Translations under genes and position numbers: made by a program
Shown: one piece after another, positions 38,801 to 50,900 of the stretch
How the letters are laid out: every line of letters starts with the position of its first letter
Numbering within the stretch: position 1 is the stretch's first letter
NCBI RefSeq assembly: GCF_000764305.2
Contig: NW_025946533.1
Coordinates: 434,001-498,000, forward strand
Source of the DNA: Hyalella azteca
Lineage: Eukaryota > Arthropoda > Malacostraca > Amphipoda > Hyalellidae
Direction: 5' to 3'
Length of the DNA: 64,000 bases
The notes under the pieces: generated by a model
The model's input: the letters and a program-made list of their open reading frames with translations, nothing else
Database searches by the model: none
Told to the model about the DNA's origin: nothing

Positions 38801-40096
38801 CCAAAACTGCGCTGAAAAATAAACGTTGTGGCAACTACTTCGCATCCATCTCGATATCTGCCGACAGCTATCTGAATTCTTATATCCCGATTTCCTTAAT
38901 GACTACAATAAATTAACTCATAGCTCTCAGTTGCAGATTCTATTTTTTATCCTTGGATAAGAAATACTTTTTAATGAATCGAGTCAGACTTTCTAGTTTG
39001 TGCGCAGGTGACAGCATCGCAAAAGAAATCTTTCAATCTTCGTTGCCGTCGTACTAGTGACTGGGAAAAGCATTCAGGAAATTGTGAAGGACGATAATCA
39101 TCGATTTTTATAATTTTCTCAGGGAATATTATAAAATGTGGTGCCGAACATTTTTCAACAACATTTTCGACGCCTGATGTTCTTTAGTACGCCCGGTTTA
39201 GGTGCTTAAACAAATCCCAAACGCAAGTCAAAAAACCATCAGAATTTTGCACGTTCTAAACTTGAACGCAAAAAATTATCTCTCATCAAAGGGCTCAGAA
39301 TATATTAAAATAATCAAGTGATAATCCATCTTAGCCTAACAAATGTAAATAAGTTTATAACAAAACATTTCCCACTGTAATCCTGAACAGTTTAATGGTT
39401 AAACCAATTGAGTCAATGATAGAAATTACTCTCAAATAATATTAAAAAACTATGTAAATCGTTATGAACGCAATATTTTATCTCATTAAATGAGACTTCG
39501 AACCCAGTTAATTGATGCGAGACTTTTAAAAAAAATGTTCGAGATGGCAGTACATACCTTTTTTTCATTTTTGCAGTTCATTCTCTCTTTTTATCAATAT
39601 CTTGCTAAAACATGTGTTAAGATGAAATGATAGTTAATACCTGGACTCATTTCGCTAATTAATCCAGACTATAAAGAGTAGTTTTCTGCAAAATGTTATT
39701 CATATTTAACTATACGCTTCAGAACAAGAACAGAATCGTACATATCCAGATGTATATACTATAGCTATATCAATAGGCATGAATTGATTATTATTGTGTG
39801 CGCAAATAACTATACAAATTTTTAACGGTCTCAATCTAAGTATGAGCCCGTAAGCCCTGGTCGTTATACAGCTTCATGTAATTGCAAGCCTATCTTTTAT
39901 CCTGATGAGTTTAGTGATCGTTTCAATCATACGCTTCCGAAAAATTATTCTCATTTTGTTATGCATTACAGTCAGTCACTGAAATAACATTTAAAATAAC
40001 AAAAATTAATTTCTCAAACCAAAAATAATTGAACCAACACATTTCTAAATGTTTTTCTAAGCCTGCTATTGAGACATATTTTTATTTTACTTCCAG
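32897..40096. other. Non-coding stretch (putative 7.2-kb intron or intergenic), no recognised gene
   Basis: AT-rich; no exon recognised. A low-complexity AT palindrome region (attaattcattaatta words) lies at 34540-34630. Frames at 35076-35402 and 37919-38201 are open on both strands and show no family resemblance. Confidence 0.45.
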
Positions 40097-41252
40097 GACC
40101 ATCAGAATGAATGACATCGACGATGAACCTCCTCTTATCATCGAAAATAAGGAAGCACTCCCAGGCTTCACGGCCAAGGAACAGCGCGTGATCGTGCGCT
40201 ACCTCCACCACATGAAGACGCGCTCCACTGAAATCCACAAGCTCCTGGAGGCGGTGTGTGGTGAAGCCGCAGCTCCGTACAAGCTCGTCAAGGCATGGGT
40301 CACCGACGATGTTAAGGGACAGGAAGACCAAGAAGAACAGAATAAGAATGCGTACAGTACTGCCACTAACGGAGCTGTGTCCCCCAAACAAACCCTACCC
40401 ACAGACCCGGCTTTAGTTTATCGTTTGGAGCATCTAGTGAACAACGACAGGAGGCTATCAATTGAACGGGCGTCTGATCTGGCGATGGTTACAAAACAAA
40501 CAGCGCAACACGTTATTTGCGATGTGCTTGGAATGAAAAAAGTGTTCGAGCGTTGGGTGCCTCGATTATGGACTCCTGAACAAAGATCCTATCGTGTTCA
40601 AGTTGCCGAAGAACTTCTTCGTCGGCATGAGGCTGAAGGCGATGAGTTCCTTGAGAGGATCATCGTTGGAGACGAAACAGTCGTGTACTACTACACTCCC
40701 AACACATTGCGTCGCCACTCGGTCACAATGACAAGAGGAGTCCTTGGTGTAGGTGAAAAATATAGGCCCAGCATTGAGCAAGTCGGTGTCTCGTTCATGC
40801 TCTACTATGATATTTATGGTTTGCTTCTGGCAGAGCACGTACCGAGCGGAGCTGACAACGCTGCAGACAATTATGCAAATATTCTGAAAGAACACCTCAC
40901 AGAGGCTTACGCCCGAAAACGCCGAGGAAAGAAGTTGAGCGACTGCATCTTGCTTCATGACAACACCGCTCCTCACAGTTCGAAGGCCGCTCGCCAAGTT
41001 CTCACCGAACTTGAGCTAGAGGCTTTGCCTCACCCTCCAGCGTCACCTGACTTCGAACCTCATGAATATTGGCTCATTCCGTTCCTACGGAACAGCATGA
41101 GAGGCGCCACCTACCACGATAAACAGGTTATCATCACGGCCCTGAGTCATCACCTGAAGCACCTCATGGAATGCGAATTCTTGAAATCAATCAAATCCTT
41201 GCCGACGCGCTGGGCGCAGTGTGTTGACACCAGCGGCCTTTATGTCCTGTAA
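40097..41252 (+). CDS. Mariner-type transposase-derived protein, intact 381-codon ORF (coding from 40107)
   Basis: Starting at the ATG at 40107 (A at -3), one uninterrupted frame runs to the stop at 41250-41252. The usual mariner order is visible: an N-terminal helix-turn-helix-like part (residues about 18-65), an acidic low-complexity linker (66-98) where mariner has a GRPK-type hook, a second helix-turn-helix region (about 99-145), the WVP linker motif (150-152), and a DDE/D catalytic domain. Asp189 (IVGDE), Asp285 (LLHDN) and Glu320 (PHEYW) align with the catalytic triad, so the third acid is Glu with 34 intervening residues, where mariners have Asp. The C-terminal LPTRWAQCV motif is retained. 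A splice acceptor, atttttattttacttccag|G, ends at 40096, 10 bases before the ATG. No terminal inverted repeats are seen near the ends, and the ORF is richer in G+C than its flanks. It may be a domesticated gene or a young, divergent transposon copy. Confidence 0.85.
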
Positions 41253-43630
41253 TCCGTAAAAACAATTTTAAGGATGTCTTTTGCGACGGCACTTAATCGA
41301 CTGCATCACATCTTCAGGTGAAAGTTTTGCTAAATTGTTGAAGGGGAGCATCGTCTTTGTTACGAGGAAGAAGAGAAGTCTGTGCGGGATTCAGAAGAAC
41401 ACTCATTATGCAGGGCCCTATATGCATTGCGATATAAACAGCATTTGGAATTGCTTCATTTTTCCTCAGAAAAAAAGAAAATATGACTTAAAGAAAAACT
41501 TTTAGGACATAAAGTTCATTTTGTATATATTTTCATCTGATGTCATGTTGCCATTTTACGCATTACGTTCATTCGTTTAGGTTGACGTAAGTAGATTTAT
41601 GTCGTCTGTACAAATACTATTTATTGGTTGAAGTGCCTATATGTTGTTGGCGTATTAGATCTGAAGAGCAAATTCTTCGATATCGTATAAGTTGAATTAA
41701 AAATTTACTTCCTCATCTTCAAGGTAAGCAAACTTCCTCCATGTTCCGGCTCGACCAGCCGTAGTTGCTCTTTCAGACATGTTTGCTTGTATCAAAATCA
41801 TCCTATATTCTCATTCTTTGGTTAATAGAATCTTGTGTTGACTGACTATATTACCTGCAGCGGGAGAGCTTCAGCTTAGAAAATAAATCATGCAAATATC
41901 TTCACAGCACCCTCTAGTGCGCGTCAAAATCTGCATGAGCTCAAACAAAAAGTGTGAAAGGTCTTATCTTGGAACTTTAATTTGTATTGAAGATAACTGG
42001 CTCAAGCTAAAGGATAACTTAAATAAAGCCAGAATTGGAATAATTCTCATCCATATTTGTGTACTTTATTCTATAGAAAGATTTCACTCTGTTAACAAAA
42101 GATTATTTTTCAAGATATTGCGTACAGTGCAATCTATCAAGGTTATAAATTCAATTAAAAGTGATAGGAAAAGATCATACACTATCACAAGGCTCTCTGT
42201 ATCAATACACTAATCGTGCAGAGTAATGGAATAAATGTATTGTTAGACTAAGGATAATACTCGTATAATAATTGTAATATATTCAACTTTTAGTTTGAGG
42301 TACCGTTTTATTTATACGCAGTTTGCTTTTATCGTCATATGTTATGTTTTCACAGCAGCTAGGGGTGTTTTTGCTGGTATACTCTGATGCTCTATGAAAT
42401 AGGTTTTTGTTTCGATAGCCAGGCACTAAAGTAGCAGCTACGATCTTTTATTCACTGAAAGCATTCATCGGACGTCAAACTATAAGCCTACGTTCATAAC
42501 ATCCAGAGAATCAGTGTTTCAGATAATAAATTAACTATGCGACGTGAATTATCTGGATACATTTATTAGAAATAGTCTGTTAAAATGGACGAGAATTAAC
42601 GTTAACCTTGTTCGCCAATTCAATTCCTTGGAGATCCGAAAAAGAAGACCAAACCGAGATAATTACTTGCATTATTTTTCTCGAACTAATTTGTCTCTAA
42701 AATGTAAACCTCATATTTTTTCTAACTGGACATTTTATTGCAAAATGGAAAATGAATGACACTTTGCACGTTTCATTTGTAATCACCGTTTAAGAAGCGA
42801 ATAGAAAGGTATACAGCACTCAACAACCGTAGTAGAATAACTTGGTATGGGCACAGTAATCATAAATTTAAGATACCTTATCATGAGTGATAATATACTT
42901 GCCTTATCGCTTATTGTACATTATAGTACATACGTAGAATATTTTCAGGATTTTTCAACAAAATGGAAACATTACAACCCGTGGCAGGATGCCTGGGCAT
43001 ACAAATTATGGGCACCAAGACGGTGCCAAGTTTTCTATGCGGTTGTCTAGGTAGAATTCAAGGTTAATTAAAACAACGCACACCTGCGCGGACGGCTTGG
43101 CCTCGAAATGCACCTCACCAGTATATTATCGTTCTATATGTGCAAGAAATTAAATATCAGAAGAATAAGATATGAAGAAAACTGCATGGCATTGATAGTT
43201 TTAAGAGTCCAGACACATTCGATAGGAAAAGAGCCAACGGGCTCCCAGCATGTCTGCCGCGATAGTGTAGAGCTAAAAAAGTATAAATAGTGTTATTCAA
43301 TAGTTAAAAAAATATGAATAATTCAGATAACATGTATCGTTCGTTTAACCAGAGTTATCTGATACGCATTAATAATGTGTGCCTATGCTAGCTGAATTAT
43401 AATTTAAATTATGACATAGTCTTGAATAATAGTGCTTCTCACGTGGTGCGGGTATTCTTATCCTTGTTACGAACTACTATGTTAATGATTCATTCGTTTT
43501 GCTTTGTTTTAACTTCAAAAATAATTTAATAATATAAAATGGAAACCGTCGCAAGGTTACCGCACAAACGTCGGAATGGCACGCCTGCGAAAAAAAATTG
43601 CAACACGCGAATTAGAAACAGATTTTTGTT
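41253..43630. other. 3' flank of the transposase-like gene and intergenic DNA
   Basis: Possible plus-strand polyadenylation signals are attaaa at about 41697 and aataaa at 41882-41887, neither verified. I see no second exon and no inverted repeat matching sequence upstream of 40107. Frames at 41890-42213 and 42544-42759 are AT-rich and unrecognised. Confidence 0.4.
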
Positions 43631-43790
43631 CGGAGTGACGGAGTGGTCAGCTAGTTAGGAACCACGAATTGGGGGTTCAATACCCGCAAATTAGTTGCAA
43701 AAAATTCGGGTCAAATTTGGCTAATGGACGAGAAGTGGCCGAGAAACGGCCAACGCCGCCTAAGAAAAGCTGACTAGTGCGTTATATTAT
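43631..43790 (+). repeat. tRNA-derived SINE-like copy (diverged)
   Basis: An A-box-like tgacggagtgg (43636-43646) and a B-box ggttcaatacc (43674-43684) lie 38 bp apart, normal tRNA spacing. A non-tRNA body follows and ends at an AT-rich tail (gcgttatattatt). It probably belongs to a SINE group related to the copies near 9.9 and 26.7 kb, but the body match is weak. Confidence 0.5.
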
Positions 43791-44661
43791 TTTACTGAAG
43801 TAGATACGAATTTTTTTTCCATCCGGCATGACTAATACCAGGTCATTTCTTTTCACAGATTATTGTACGATATCGGAAAATTGAGGGAACTTGCTTACAA
43901 GTAGATCAGAATCAGCTATAAGCATCAATAATCACGAGAATTTAAAAATGAAATCCAGTTTGCAAATGCTGGCTAGCACGTGTATAAATCTAGCTCAGTT
44001 GTACATATTGATCGCTCTCAAATAACGCACAAAGTAGGTTGTGCTTCAGAATATGTTATGAGCAAAAGTGGAAGTAGAGAAGACGACTAACGACGAATGC
44101 AGTGAATAAAAACCCATTTGCACGAAGAGGAAAAGATTTTATTTTTCAGTAATACAAAAATAGAGACAGTAGCTTGCTAAATCTAAAAAATATTTGAAAT
44201 TTAGTTCCGTGGCGAAAAGAAAAAAAAGGCACTTGGGATTTGAACGAAATGATGATGTTCGAAAAGTTGCAACAAGACGTTAAACGATGAAGATTTATTT
44301 GTATTGGATACAAGAGATAGACGTACTCAGATCCTATGCACATTGGCAAATCCTTACAGCTAATCCTTAAATCCTGTTGCCTTCTCTCGGTGATACCGGC
44401 AATAAAAGAAGTTGATAAACTCCACTAGAAACATCAATGCCAGTTAATAAAACAGTTCTTCAAATACTGTGTGAACCAACTCCTATGGCTACTTCTATAC
44501 GAGAACAATGCTATCTACACATTGAAAAGAGACCGCAGGAGGCCGCACGATTCCACGCTGCTCTCACAACAAGAAATGCCTTACTCGAAATTGTCTATGG
44601 AATGCCACTTATAAGCGACGAAATTAACGATAACCAAGAGATAGCTTTAATAAATTCTACC
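43791..44661 (-). other. 3' UTR and downstream flank of importin alpha
   Basis: Candidate polyadenylation signals for the minus-strand gene are AATAAA (seen as tttatt) at 44294-44299 and 44138-44143, about 370 and 520 bases downstream of the stop codon. Short open frames here show no family resemblance. Confidence 0.4.
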
Positions 44662-44934
44662 CTAAAATGAGAAACCGCCTTCAGGCATCGAGTTGTTCTC
44701 AGTAAAGTGAAAGGAGTCTCCGTTTGGGGCGACATCACCAGCGGCAGGAGTGGTGCTGTCAGCCTGCGCCAGTTCCTCATCGTCCTCGACACTGAAGAAA
44801 CGCTCCACAATATCCAGGGCTTTCTTGTACACGTCGATGTTCTCGTGGTTCTGCAGCTCCTCGAGCTTGTCCACGCCGCCGTACTCCTCAACCATCTGAG
44901 CGACGCGCTCCACCTCGCCCAACTTTTCCGCACA
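44662..44934 (-). CDS. Kpna2-like: Importin alpha exon 10 (residues 455-544, ARM 10 and acidic tail)
   Basis: Acceptor CCTTTTCAG|TGT and stop TAG at 44664-44662. Encodes [20 protein letters not shown] and [10 protein letters not shown], the C-terminal repeat bound by the export factor CAS/CSE1L in the known family, then an acidic stretch and a GGFSF end that parallels the vertebrate KPNA2 terminus. Confidence 0.96.
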   Translation of the reverse strand, partial: CAEKLGEVERVAQMVEEYGGVDKLEELQNHENIDVYKKALDIVERFFSVEDDEELAQADSTTPAAGDVAPNGDSFHFTENNSMPEGGFSF

Positions 44935-47900
44935 CTGAAAAGGGAGCATCATACGTAATTTACTGTAATAAGCAAAAAAATCATCGAAATTTAATACCGC
45001 TGAATAAATTAAAGGAGAACTTTTATACAGAAAAGTTTTCTTTCATATTTATAATCAATAATTAACAAGCCGAGTTGAACAAGCGTTGCAGTTAACACGA
45101 TTCTTCTTCCTCCTTCATATAGGGAGCTGCACATATGAGCTCCTATTAGCCAAATAAAATATTGTTCGATGTATAAATTCCGCGACACTACCACCTATTG
45201 TGCGGCCGTAATTTTATTTAAAAATGTATATCATAGTACTCAGACACTAACAGTGAACATATTCTGAATATGAACCTTGGTCGCAACAACTCATCCATGA
45301 ACTTGTTCATAACATCGATAGTCCCGTAGTACATTTTTCATTTTAAATGAAATTAATTAACTACCCCATCGATAAGTTGAGCATGCACATGTATTAAATA
45401 AGAGTAAATCGAAGATAATTCACACCACTAGCATGACGAATGCGTGAGTTGACCACCGAGCTAACTTACCTTAAGGATGTTAGCGATGCCGTCCATGACG
45501 ACGAAGAGCTGCTTCACGTCTTGTGAGTTGAGCAATTTGCAGAAGTGCGGCAACACCCCATAACGCACGAGCGTAACGATCTGTTCATTAGATCCGCCGC
45601 TGGTGAAGTTCGTCACAGCCCACGAGGCTTCCTTCTGCGACCGCGCGTCGCCCTGAATGCATACGCAAATTTTTTGAAGGAGTACTTACATGATTAAATG
45701 GTCATTTGTCTACTTCATCATTAAAAGCTTGAGATTTGCTCCAACTAATTTATTTATTCATTCATTACAATCACGCTGATCTAGATTGACTGAAGCACCA
45801 ACGCAGATTTCAACACAAGTTCTCCTGCAGAATTGTTACCAGATATCCTGACTTGTTATAAGGCGTTAGGAGCTCACCTGCTCCAAGACACGCATGAGCG
45901 CCGGCAAGCAGTTGCTGTCGATGATGGCTTGAATTTGATCTTGATTGCCAGCAGCGATGTTGCTGATGGTCCAGGCAGCCTCCTTCACTATGTTCTGCTT
46001 GGAATGGCTCAGCAGCTGAGGGAACACTTCCAGAGCTCCGGCTTTCACAACAACATCCGTCTGTTTCCATGAGGAAAATTAATATCGAGATAGTAAAAGC
46101 AATTGCAACATCAAAAGTGTACAGTTAGCGGCACAGATTTCATTGACGAAATCTGCACTTGTAAATTTAGGCATTCATATATGTATATATTTCAATATTA
46201 AGAGTGATGAGAAATGGAAACCTGCGTAATAGAAAATTACATCCTTGTCAGAACATCGAGCCCCATTGTAATACCTTAAAAAATATCAGTGCAATAAAAT
46301 AACGAGTGACTACCGAACAAACCTGCACGTCGTTGCCGGTGACGATGTTACCAATGGCGCGCAGGGCGGGCGTGACCACGGAGATGACGCCCGAGGCGAG
46401 CAGCTGTACGAGTTGCGGCACCACACCAGCAGCCACCACCTCCGCTATCTTGTCATTCGTGCCGTCCGTCAAGTACGAAATGGCCCAGCTCGCGTCAGCT
46501 GCAACAATGACCTAGTTTATTAGCAGAATTGCCAAACAATTTTAGGGTCTTTTATACACGAATAAATGCCCAAACATCTCAGAAAACAGGAACTTGGCTG
46601 GTGATGTATTTATGAATCCATGAGAATATGTAATAATGCGCACATAAAATAACTTCAATAACGTCAAGTATCTCAGGAACAAAGTATCTCAAAAACGTCA
46701 AGTATCTCAACTGCAAAAATTTATTTATTAAAATCATCTCTGCAGTAAAAAAACGTATGAAGCAAGTTTAAATATAACAGCTCTGATGTTCATACCTTGC
46801 ACTTCGGGATCAGGGTGGGAGATAAGGTAAGCGAGAGTGGGTAGACATTGCTTCACCATTTCGAACGGAGGAGAAGGGTTCTTGTTCCGGCACAAGTTGC
46901 TGATAGTCCAAGTGATGTTTCGCAGGAAAGCAAACTGCAACAATTCAAGTCACGATACTCAACAATAACTACAGTTTTTAAATGGATGCAGGTAAAAAAT
47001 ATTTTGTGTATGAATTTTTAATCATATTTATCATGAATTACTAACTAAGATCTTGCCACTAACAGTCACAAAAATCTAACATTAGGAGGATTAGAGATAG
47101 GAAAGCACAATATACGAAGATCTTTATGATAGGTGAGACTAAGTTTTAATTTCCTTTAATTACGAGCTGGTTAATAACCTTATGCACGTAAGAAGCTGCA
47201 GTTCAGATAATGAATATCATTGCACATTGATCGGCCATATCATTACTTGCATAATTATTTAATCATTCGAGTTGAATCACACGTTTTACAATTATCCAAA
47301 TACTCGTTTGTATTTGTGCTAAGGTAGAAACGATGGGAGATCAAACATTGTAATAAATCTAACCATACCAAAATAATGTGGTATAACGAATTAATTGAAC
47401 ATAGATAATTCAAAGTCCATCCATGAGATGACTTTGGTACGGCATAAGCAAAAGACTGAAATTTGAAAGCTTAAAATTGGTTTGTACCTTTTTGTTTTCG
47501 ATTAATGAAGAACACTCAAGAGGCTGAACATTGTTTATGATGTCTTACCTCGGCTGAGGGTTGAACTAAAGCTAGGAGAGGCTTAATGATGCCAGCCTTG
47601 ATAACAAAGTCTCTGAGGTCGGGGCCATCACCAGCGATGTTGCCCAATGCCCATACTGCCTGCTCGGCCACGTTGTGATGAGGGGACGACAGCAGAGCAA
47701 TGAAAGGAGGAACCGCTCCACATTCTGTGAAATGAAGAATGTGTTATTGTCTTATATTGTGTTTTACTTATACTCGATTTATTTCGAATGTATTTCCATT
47801 TTTCAAGATGCGACTTTAACCAAAAACATCAAAGACAATTTTCTATGGCTTGGCTTTAAATTTATATGCAACTCTCAACCACATAAATACAAAGATGACT

Positions 47901-50900
47901 AAACCTAATTAAACTGTGCTATATAATTCAACAATACGTGCTAACAAATTAGTTTCCATTACGCTCAAGAAATCAATGGGAGAGAAATTTCACCACGTGG
48001 TAGATAGCTACATCAGCCTTATCAAAATATATTTAAGCGTTGTGAAGAATGTCTCTCCATGTCAGAATGCAAAAAAAAATAATAAAGATCATAGTGACTT
48101 ATTTTAGCCCATAATTTATAGAGATTGAACGAACAATAGCTTATTCTTTCTATCATAAATCAAGCTTACGAGAAATAATTATCATGCAAAAACGAATGGG
48201 ACCTAGATCAGTGAACTCCCGTTTTGTAATTGAGTGGCAATTTTAGAATATAAATGCAGAACTCAAAATGTTCAATATATTCATAAAAAAAACATGACAA
48301 AATGGTGACACGAGTACAAATGACGAGATAAGAGTTGAATAACGTTGTCATAATTCACAATGTTATCCAAAACAAATGACTTAAATCAAGCGATAGTGAA
48401 CAAAACCTTTAAATAATTTTCTTATCACACAACATTGTTAACATTCAAATAATGTGGATTTACAATGCGTCCAGATCCATCAACTCTTTGAAAAAAATTA
48501 TCATTGAGCATAAGACTTACTAACGACGGCCTTTGTCTGCTCGGAGGTTCCTGAAGCAATATTTGTGAGAGCCCAGGCTGCCTCGAACTGTAGTGACGGG
48601 CTGCAAGGAACAGGAAACTATTGAACCAATCTTTCAACACAGCATAGACGTGCTATTATTAAACAGAACTATGTTAATTCAAGAAACAAACTTACAATCC
48701 ACAAACTGAATGACAATGGGAGTTGTGAGCGACTTAATTTACATAATAATATTAATATTTCAATTAAGACACACGTGATAAGAGGAATAAAATTATAAGA
48801 ACAGCTCTCTGTGATTACCAACTTAACGCCACGCATACACATGACTCACTTATCGTCATATCTGAGGAAGGAAACAAGGGGATTGACAATGCCGGCCTGA
48901 ATGATGGCATCAATAGGAGGACTTCGCTCCCTGGACAGCATTTTGCGCGTGGCCTGGGTGGCGGCGAGTAGCTTGTCAGGGTCCTGGCTGGTGATTGTGT
49001 TGAGGATCTCCTCGAGGCTCATAGGGGACGGCATCTGGGATGTGGAGGCAGGGGTGCCGAACTGCTGTCAGCAAGCGAGGCAAGACAAAAGCGCCGCGCC
49101 ACAACAGCACAAGCAACATACAGCACAGGAAGAGAGATAACAAGAGAAAATCAGACAGAGAATACCAAGATGGAAATGTCGATCATTCAACTGAGTCAGA
49201 ATTCCTGCCGTACTGAATGCATGCAGGAAATTCAAGAAGTTTGCCATAGCCATATATACGCCACTCAATGGAACAAACAAAATGCAAATTTATGACCTCG
49301 TTTGGCTGTTTGTAAGAACAGTCAGTTATCCAATTGTAACTATACTGATCCAGGCCATAAATTACACTGCCATTTTAAGAATCGAAATTAGAACCAAATT
49401 CAGAATTTTGAGCACTGCAATTCATTGATGAATAGAAGCATTTCATTCTCTTAGCTGTGAACGTCAGTTTATTCTTGGCTCATTACTCCCAACACACAAA
49501 ACAACTGGTGCAATTTTGTAGGCCTACATTAAATCAATTTTAATGCAAACATCAGTCACCATTAGTTGCTTGACTGGCACTAGAAAAATGAATCAAAGCT
49601 GCTTAAAACCATATCAGCAATGAATTGGGCATTAAATTTTTACTCACTTACGGTACTTTAAGAATATACATTAGTATAACATGAAGCTAGTAAATTATCA
49701 TTGTCAATAATATATTAACAATTTAGAAGAAGTTCTGGGAAGAAAATGTTATTTGCAGACTCTGAACATTATGGATCAAAGATAAAGAGAAACAATAATA
49801 AATAAATAAATCTTATGCATAAATAACACTTGTTAAAACATGGCAGAAAAATTTGTACATAATATAACGATTATTATAAAGTTTTCTAAGGAAATCTGTT
49901 GCCAAACACAAAAATCATTCCTTGATGTTGTGCTGTTTCAATTTTAACAATTCAACTTCGAGGTATATACTTTGTCATACATTAAATTATATTACATGCA
50001 GTTCTATACAAGTCTGGCATTACCAGAAGGTGAATCATTTATTAGAATCTGAACAATTTTTCACGAGATTAGGTGTTTACTAACAATGGGAAAATTCCAG
50101 CCAGACAATTACAAAATGAAATGAGTAAACATTACAGAGAAGGCTTAGATATGACACAATCTATCACTTGACTACACAACCAAGTCAAGCACAAATCAAG
50201 AAGGTTTAAAATCAATATTCAATTGAGAAACAAACTAAAAATGCTTGAGAAATTCTATATTTTAACATAGACCATTTGTGGTGACTATATTAAAATGGCA
50301 GGCTGAAAACATACCTGAGTGACTTCCTCGCTGATGGGAGAGGTGGGTTCATCAATTTGTACATTGCGCCGTTTGAGGAGCTGGTCATCTTTCTTGGCCT
50401 TACGCAACTCAACACTGGTCTCCTGTCGACGGCGCCTCATTTCCTAGATAAAAGTAACAAGGTGAGAAGTGCATCATATTTATTTGATTAAAATTATAAA
50501 AATGTGACAGATTTTTCAGTGGCATGCATGAACATCTTTTGACAGCAGATTGAATTGATTGCAGAAATTCTTTTTTATTTCGTTTCATAAAGTAAATTTT
50601 ATTTTACCCAGTTTCTATCAGGCAAGTCAAGATAAATACCTATAGTCCCAGACTCTAAAAACAATCCATAGCAATAGTGGGTATTCAACTATTGCTATGG
50701 AAAACCAACCCATCAAAATATTATCTATATATTACTATGCCCACAATTTGTTCTATAGTCATTCTAGATCTATTATGATGCAATGAAATAAAAAAAGTGA
50801 CCAGATGACCCTCACAATAAAGTGAATTTTGCCTTCTGGGCACTTTTTTATAAATTCTTGGTCACTTTTTTTGGTCATTTTTGACACATCATTGTTAGGG

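Noticed and set aside
40029..40106. Start of the transposase ORF at 40029
   Set aside because: That codon is TTG, and the first 26 codons overlap a polypyrimidine tract and splice acceptor; the ATG at 40107 is the sensible start.
40014..40402. Minus-strand frames of 125 and 67 codons opposite the transposase-like ORF
   Set aside because: Shadows of the real plus-strand coding sequence, which carries all recognisable motifs.
45810..46072. Frames on both strands over importin alpha exon 8 (also at 44707, 48901 and 62054)
   Set aside because: Antisense or out-of-frame shadows of real exons; no independent support.
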